A stretch of DNA of 64,000 bases from Kiloniellaceae bacterium (GTDB taxonomy: Bacteria > Pseudomonadota > Alphaproteobacteria > Kiloniellales > Kiloniellaceae), in assembly GCA_021776195.1 (NCBI GenBank), contig JAJFGK010000156.1:30903-94902 (forward strand). Reading direction: 5' to 3'. The notes beneath the pieces were generated by a model. The model was given only the letters and a program-made list of their open reading frames with translations, made no database searches and had not been told where the DNA came from. Shown piece after piece: positions 60,751-64,000 of the stretch (its first letter is position 1; each line of letters opens with the position of its first letter). The translations under genes and the position numbers were made by a program.

Positions 60751-62106
60751 TCAAAAACGCAGACGCGCCTGCAGTGAGACGATATCGATCGCGCTGTCAT
60801 AGCGCCCCGCGAGATTGCCGCGAAAGATGTTGTTGGGATCCGCCGTGGTGAGGCGCAACCTGGCATCGGGCAGAAATATATGACTGTAGCCGGCCTCGAT
60901 CAGCAGATTGTCCAGGGGCTGGTAGGACAGGCCAAGGCTGATCCAGGTGCGCGCTTCGTCGGCCAGCCGTGGGGTCCGCGTCCGGGTCGGCACCGGAGTC
61001 TGTTCGTAGGCCACGCCGAGGCGCAGGGTCGTCTTGTCGAGAATCCGATAGGACGTTCCCAAGGCGAAGAACCAGCTGTCGTGCCAATCCAGGACCGTGA
61101 CGCTGTCGCCCTGGGCCGGGTTGTCGAAGCGCACCCGCAGTTCCTTGACCCGGCTCCAGTTGGTCCAGGCTGCTTCGCCCATGATCGCCCAGTCGGCCGT
61201 GAGCTGGTGATAGGCGCCGACCGACAAGGTCTCGGGCAGGATCAACTCGGCGCTGGCGCTGGTGTTCACGAAGGCGCCGCTCGCCGCCGCGATCCCGCCG
61301 CCGACCGCGCCGCCGGGCAGAAAGGTGGCGTTGCCGGAGATGTCGTGAGTGATCTTCGAGCGATAGGCGATGCCGAGGCGCGTGTCCTCTGTCGGTTCGT
61401 AGAGCAACCCGAGGGTAAAGCCGAAGCCCCAGTCCTTGCCCTCGACCTCGCCGAAGCCGTCGCTGGCGCCCGCTGTGCCGCCGAAGGCGCCGCCGAAGCT
61501 CACCTGATCGAGGGTCCCAAAATCGATGGCGTTGGTCAGGCGCACCGCCGAGCGGGCAATCTGCAGGCCGGCGCCGAGCGAGAGTTCGTCGAAGGGGCGG
61601 TAGGCGACCATGGGGTTGATCGCGAGGCTCTGCAGCTCGGACTCCAGGCTGTGATAGCGCCCGACCCAGTCGCTGTCGTATTCGGTGGCCAGGCCGAAGG
61701 GGGCGTTGATTCCCAGACCCAATTTGAGATCCGGCGTGACGCTCCAGAGACCATAAAGCGAGGGCACCGACGCATCCGCGCCGACGTCCGAGCCGCCCTC
61801 GCCGCCGGAGATCGGGCTGCCGGTCACGGTGCTGGCGCCCGAGGCATCGAAGTTCGATTGCGGCGCGATAAAGGACAGGGCGGAGAGAACCCGATCGCCG
61901 CGATGCCGGGTCAGACCCGCCGGATTGAAAAAGGCGTAACTGATGTCCTCCGCCCCGGCCGTGGCGCCGGCGAAGGCATTGCCCTGGGCCGCCGGGCTCT
62001 GTTCGCGTATCGCGTAGCCGGCGGCTTGCGCGGGGACCGCGGCCAGGGTCACGGCGTTCAGCACCACAACACAACAGAGCAGCGTCCAGGGCGACGGTCG
62101 GTGCAT
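60751..62106 (-). CDS. fadL: FadL/OmpP1-family outer-membrane transporter
   Basis: 451 residues. ATG 62106 gives a signal peptide (WTLLCCVVVLNAVTLAAVPA, cleavage after QA). The mature protein starts AGYAIREQSPAAQGNAFAGA and contains AEDISYAFFNPAGLTRHRGD, the N-terminal plug pattern of FadL, with repeated amphipathic strands and a terminal aromatic residue (SLQARLRF). FadL-type barrels import long-chain fatty acids or other hydrophobic compounds. The frame extends upstream to 62304, but that part lacks a signal sequence. It heads a unit with the hybrid histidine kinase. Confidence 0.92.
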   Translation of the reverse strand: MHRPSPWTLLCCVVVLNAVTLAAVPAQAAGYAIREQSPAAQGNAFAGATAGAEDISYAFFNPAGLTRHRGDRVLSALSFIAPQSNFDASGASTVTGSPISGGEGGSDVGADASVPSLYGLWSVTPDLKLGLGINAPFGLATEYDSDWVGRYHSLESELQSLAINPMVAYRPFDELSLGAGLQIARSAVRLTNAIDFGTLDQVSFGGAFGGTAGASDGFGEVEGKDWGFGFTLGLLYEPTEDTRLGIAYRSKITHDISGNATFLPGGAVGGGIAAASGAFVNTSASAELILPETLSVGAYHQLTADWAIMGEAAWTNWSRVKELRVRFDNPAQGDSVTVLDWHDSWFFALGTSYRILDKTTLRLGVAYEQTPVPTRTRTPRLADEARTWISLGLSYQPLDNLLIEAGYSHIFLPDARLRLTTADPNNIFRGNLAGRYDSAIDIVSLQARLRF

Positions 62107-62243
62107 CGGATCGGTCGCTCTGCGGCTCCTGGTCACCGGCTTCCCCAAACGATCTACCAATAATCGAGAATCTAAATCATTATTCTCCTTAAACGCAACA
62201 GCCTTGGCCTTGAACAATAGTTCACCCCGCTCCTTGCTCGGCC

Positions 62244-63253
62244 CTAGCTTTCGTTCATGGGGTCGCCGGTGGAAACAGCAACACCGCGGCATACCTCGAT
62301 CCAACGTGGCAATGAGGCAACGAGGCGAGGCAGAAACCTTCGCGTGCGCGCACGGAACATGGCCAAATCCCCATAGGCCTCGCCGCCGTCGTCACCGACC
62401 AGATCGGTTACGACCCGTAGAATCAGACAAGGCGTACCATTGCGGGCGGCCACATGGGCGATGGCTCCGGACTCCCAATCGGCGGCAGGCGCGGAGAAGC
62501 GCGCCCGAAGCAGGGCAACGTCGCGTACCAGAATGTCGCGATCCGCCGAAACCAGCACCGCGCGTCGCACCGGCTGGGGCAGCGGCTCGTCGAGGCGGGA
62601 CAGATCGAAGTCAGTGCTGAAGTGATCGATCGCCTGGGCCGCATCGCCCATCTGTTCCTCGATGTCGTAGATCACCGTGCGCTCGGCCAGGATCACCTCG
62701 CCCGGCCGGACGGCGCCTAGAGCACTTCTTTGTTACAGGGAAGCATTTGACCGGGATTATTTTGTCTTCTGGCAAGGCGCGCTTCGAAGAGCGATACGCG
62801 TATCGGTCAAGAAGCGGAACGCGGCCAGAAGGCAAAAGAACCCGGCCTTCGGTGGGCCATAGACGATCCCCCTCTCCCAATGGGGGTGCGTTCCGCTGCT
62901 TGCCCGATGCTTTAGCATCGCGCCGCACAGCGCGCCTTCCCGAATGATCGCCTATGACCCATCAAATGGTTCCCTGTAACAAAGAAGTGCTCTAGAAAGC
63001 CGCCGCAGGTGCCCAGGTTGACGATGCTTCTTGGCGCCCAGCGGCCAACCGCATACTGGGTCGAGCCGGCGGCGGCGACCTTGCCCCAGCCACCGTGAAA
63101 GAGGACCACCCGCCTGGTCTCGTCGTGGATCTTCATCTCATCGGCGAACCAGTCGCCGTAGGGCGAAGGGGCGCAGCGGGCCGCGGGAAAACAGTCGCGG
63201 ACCGCGTCCCATTCGGCCGTGGCGGAAATCAGAACGACGCACTCAACGGCCAT
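62244..63253 (-). pseudogene. Nucleosidase (MTA/SAH nucleosidase-like) gene split by a MITE
   Basis: The N-terminal part (start ATG 63253, MAVECVVLISATAEWDAVRD) reads to VNLGTCGGF; the C-terminal part resumes after the MITE with AVRPGEVILAERTVIYDI and carries ADWESGAIAHVAARNGTPC and VVTDLVGDDGG, the nucleoside and catalytic Asp motifs of the PNP_UDP phosphorylase superfamily. The element at 62720-62992 plus one TA (275 bp) shifts the frame. Removing them joins the parts exactly in frame as CGGFLGAVRPGE. In the present form a truncated protein of about 85 native residues plus a MITE-coded tail would be made, so the gene is almost certainly inactive. Confidence 0.85.
62720..62992. mobile_element. 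MITE 2, 273 bp, TA target duplication, inside a gene
   Basis: Ends starting GAGCACTTCTTTGTTACAGG at 62720 and inverted at 62992 match over about 33 bp with one mismatch; TA lies outside each end (62718-62719 and 62993-62994), within CTAG. It has no transposase. Internal features mirror MITE 1: an inner imperfect inverted repeat (62753-62773 with 62824-62843), a short palindrome GATACGCGTATC, and GATGCTTTAGCATC (62906-62919) followed by CGCGCC. It interrupts the nucleosidase gene. Confidence 0.88.
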
Positions 63254-63452
63254 GGGTTTTCTCTCATGAAACCAAATGTCGCCGGGTCGAAAGGGCAAGC
63301 CGGGAAGCGATCCTATACCCTTTCAGGCGATCATGGGTCGCACGGACAGCCAGAATGACGCGAGGGTCGTTCCGCACGGCGGTATTCGACAGAACCGCCC
63401 GGCGGAGGCATAATGCCCGCCGGATACTGATTGCCAATGAGGGAGCGATCCC

Positions 63453-64000
63453 ATGAGCCAGTCTTTCGTCGTCGCCTGCCTGCAGAACTGCGCCGGTCCG
63501 GCCATGGACGCCAACTTGAAAGAGTGCGCCGCCCTGGCCCGCGACGCGGCCGACCAGGGCGCCGAGTTGATCATGCTGCCGGAATACTTCGCCAGCCTCG
63601 ATCTCAAGGGCAATCTGCTGATCGGCGATCCCTTGCCGGAAGAAGGGCACCCCGCCCTGCAAGCCTTCTCCGAAATCGCCCAGGAAAAGCGGGCCTGGAT
63701 CCTGCTCGGCTCCCTGGCCATCGACGTCGGCAGTGAAAAGTTCGTCAATCGCAGTTACCTGCTCGGCGCCGACGGCGCGGTCAAGGCGCGCTACGACAAG
63801 ATCCACCTTTTCGACGTCGACCTGCCGGGCGGCGAGAGTTACCTGGAATCGGGCACCGTGCGGCCCGGCGACGAGGCGGTTCTGGCGCCGACGCCCTGGG
63901 GTCCTCTGGGGCTTTCAATCTGCTACGACCTGCGCTTTCCCCAACTCTATCGCGGCCTGGCCCAGGTCGGCGCCAAGATGCTGTCGGTGCCGGCGGCCTT
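63453..64000 (+). CDS. Carbon-nitrogen hydrolase (nitrilase superfamily), partial at window end
   Basis: 182 codons to the window edge. The catalytic triad of the superfamily is complete: Glu44 (MLPEYFASLD), Lys116 (ARYDKIHLFDVD) and Cys157 (GLSICYDLRFPQLYRG). The pattern is of the Nit1/Nit2-type omega-amidase group, which hydrolyses amides such as 2-oxoglutaramate or deaminated glutathione; the exact substrate is not certain. ATG 63453 has GAGGGAG upstream. It is divergent from the broken nucleosidase gene. Confidence 0.9.
   Translation, partial: MSQSFVVACLQNCAGPAMDANLKECAALARDAADQGAELIMLPEYFASLDLKGNLLIGDPLPEEGHPALQAFSEIAQEKRAWILLGSLAIDVGSEKFVNRSYLLGADGAVKARYDKIHLFDVDLPGGESYLESGTVRPGDEAVLAPTPWGPLGLSICYDLRFPQLYRGLAQVGAKMLSVPAA

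Noticed and set aside
62740..62960. Short open frames inside MITE 2
   Set aside because: They span the inverted repeats and have no ribosome site or similarity; the element is palindromic non-coding DNA.
1..64000. tRNA, rRNA and CRISPR signals
   Set aside because: I looked for the tRNA T-loop pattern and for regular spaced repeats and found none convincing; the only tandem repeats are the mutL 15-mer, the (TCG)5 tract and the 20645 direct repeats.

Overview
The window is high-GC DNA with closely packed genes, many of them joined by ATGA or TGATG overlaps. The order ileS-lspA-DUF3035 (BamF-like) lipoprotein-M16 protease pair, a MutL with the endonuclease motif, the liv-type transporter and the DddL/DddQ-like cupin all suggest an alphaproteobacterium, probably a Rhodospirillales-type marine or halotolerant heterotroph. 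That placement is an inference. I see no rRNA, tRNA, CRISPR array, prophage or intact transposase gene.

Layout. 1-4.8 kb: a partial flavin amine oxidase, a lysine-rich coiled-coil protein, then an NDP-forming acyl-CoA synthetase overlapping a MaoC-type dehydratase. 4.8-10.2 kb (minus strand): LysR regulator, then pgi-mutL-MFS exporter. 10.4-12.4 kb: an MttB-family methyltransferase without pyrrolysine and a cupin. 12.4-19.3 kb (minus): ileS-lspA-bamF-like-M16-M16. 19.5-23.8 kb: a PhaJ-like hydratase, a lipoprotein, a PepSY/cytochrome b561/membrane LuxR operon and a TTC38-like TPR protein. 23.9-28.8 kb (minus): a complete livKHMGF transporter. 28.9-33.5 kb: MFS carrier, ArsC-like reductase, Sel1 protein, and divergent mlaC and mlaA.

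33.5-44.8 kb is the most distinctive region. An IclR regulator, a PotABCD-like uptake system with fused permeases and a DMSP-lyase-type cupin lie beside a minus-strand gene set. That set holds a SAM methyltransferase, two paralogous proteins of a family I do not recognise, a glycine-oxidase-like flavoenzyme and a lactonase-fold hydrolase. Two TGTACA-type inverted repeats sit in the AT-rich divergent intergenic region. I infer uptake and breakdown of a small cationic compound (polyamine, betaine or sulfonium).

44.9-54.8 kb: a BKACE enzyme, a pentapeptide-repeat protein, and a GlnT/GMAS-like synthetase divergent from a rearranged glutamate-synthase-like set: amidotransferase, a GXGXG+FMN fusion, and a GltD-like protein fused to a degenerate barrel. 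54.8-64 kb: a GDYXXLXY/DUF4401/DUF2157 membrane trio, an XRE-cupin regulator, fadL with a hybrid histidine kinase, a broken nucleosidase gene and the start of a nitrilase-family gene.

Two short non-coding elements with long terminal inverted repeats and TA duplications (IS630/Tc1-type MITEs) are present. One lies between genes of the glutamate-synthase-like operon. The other splits the nucleosidase gene, and removing it in silico with one TA copy restores the reading frame. The elements differ in terminal sequence but share an internal palindrome and layout, so they look like related members of one structured MITE group.
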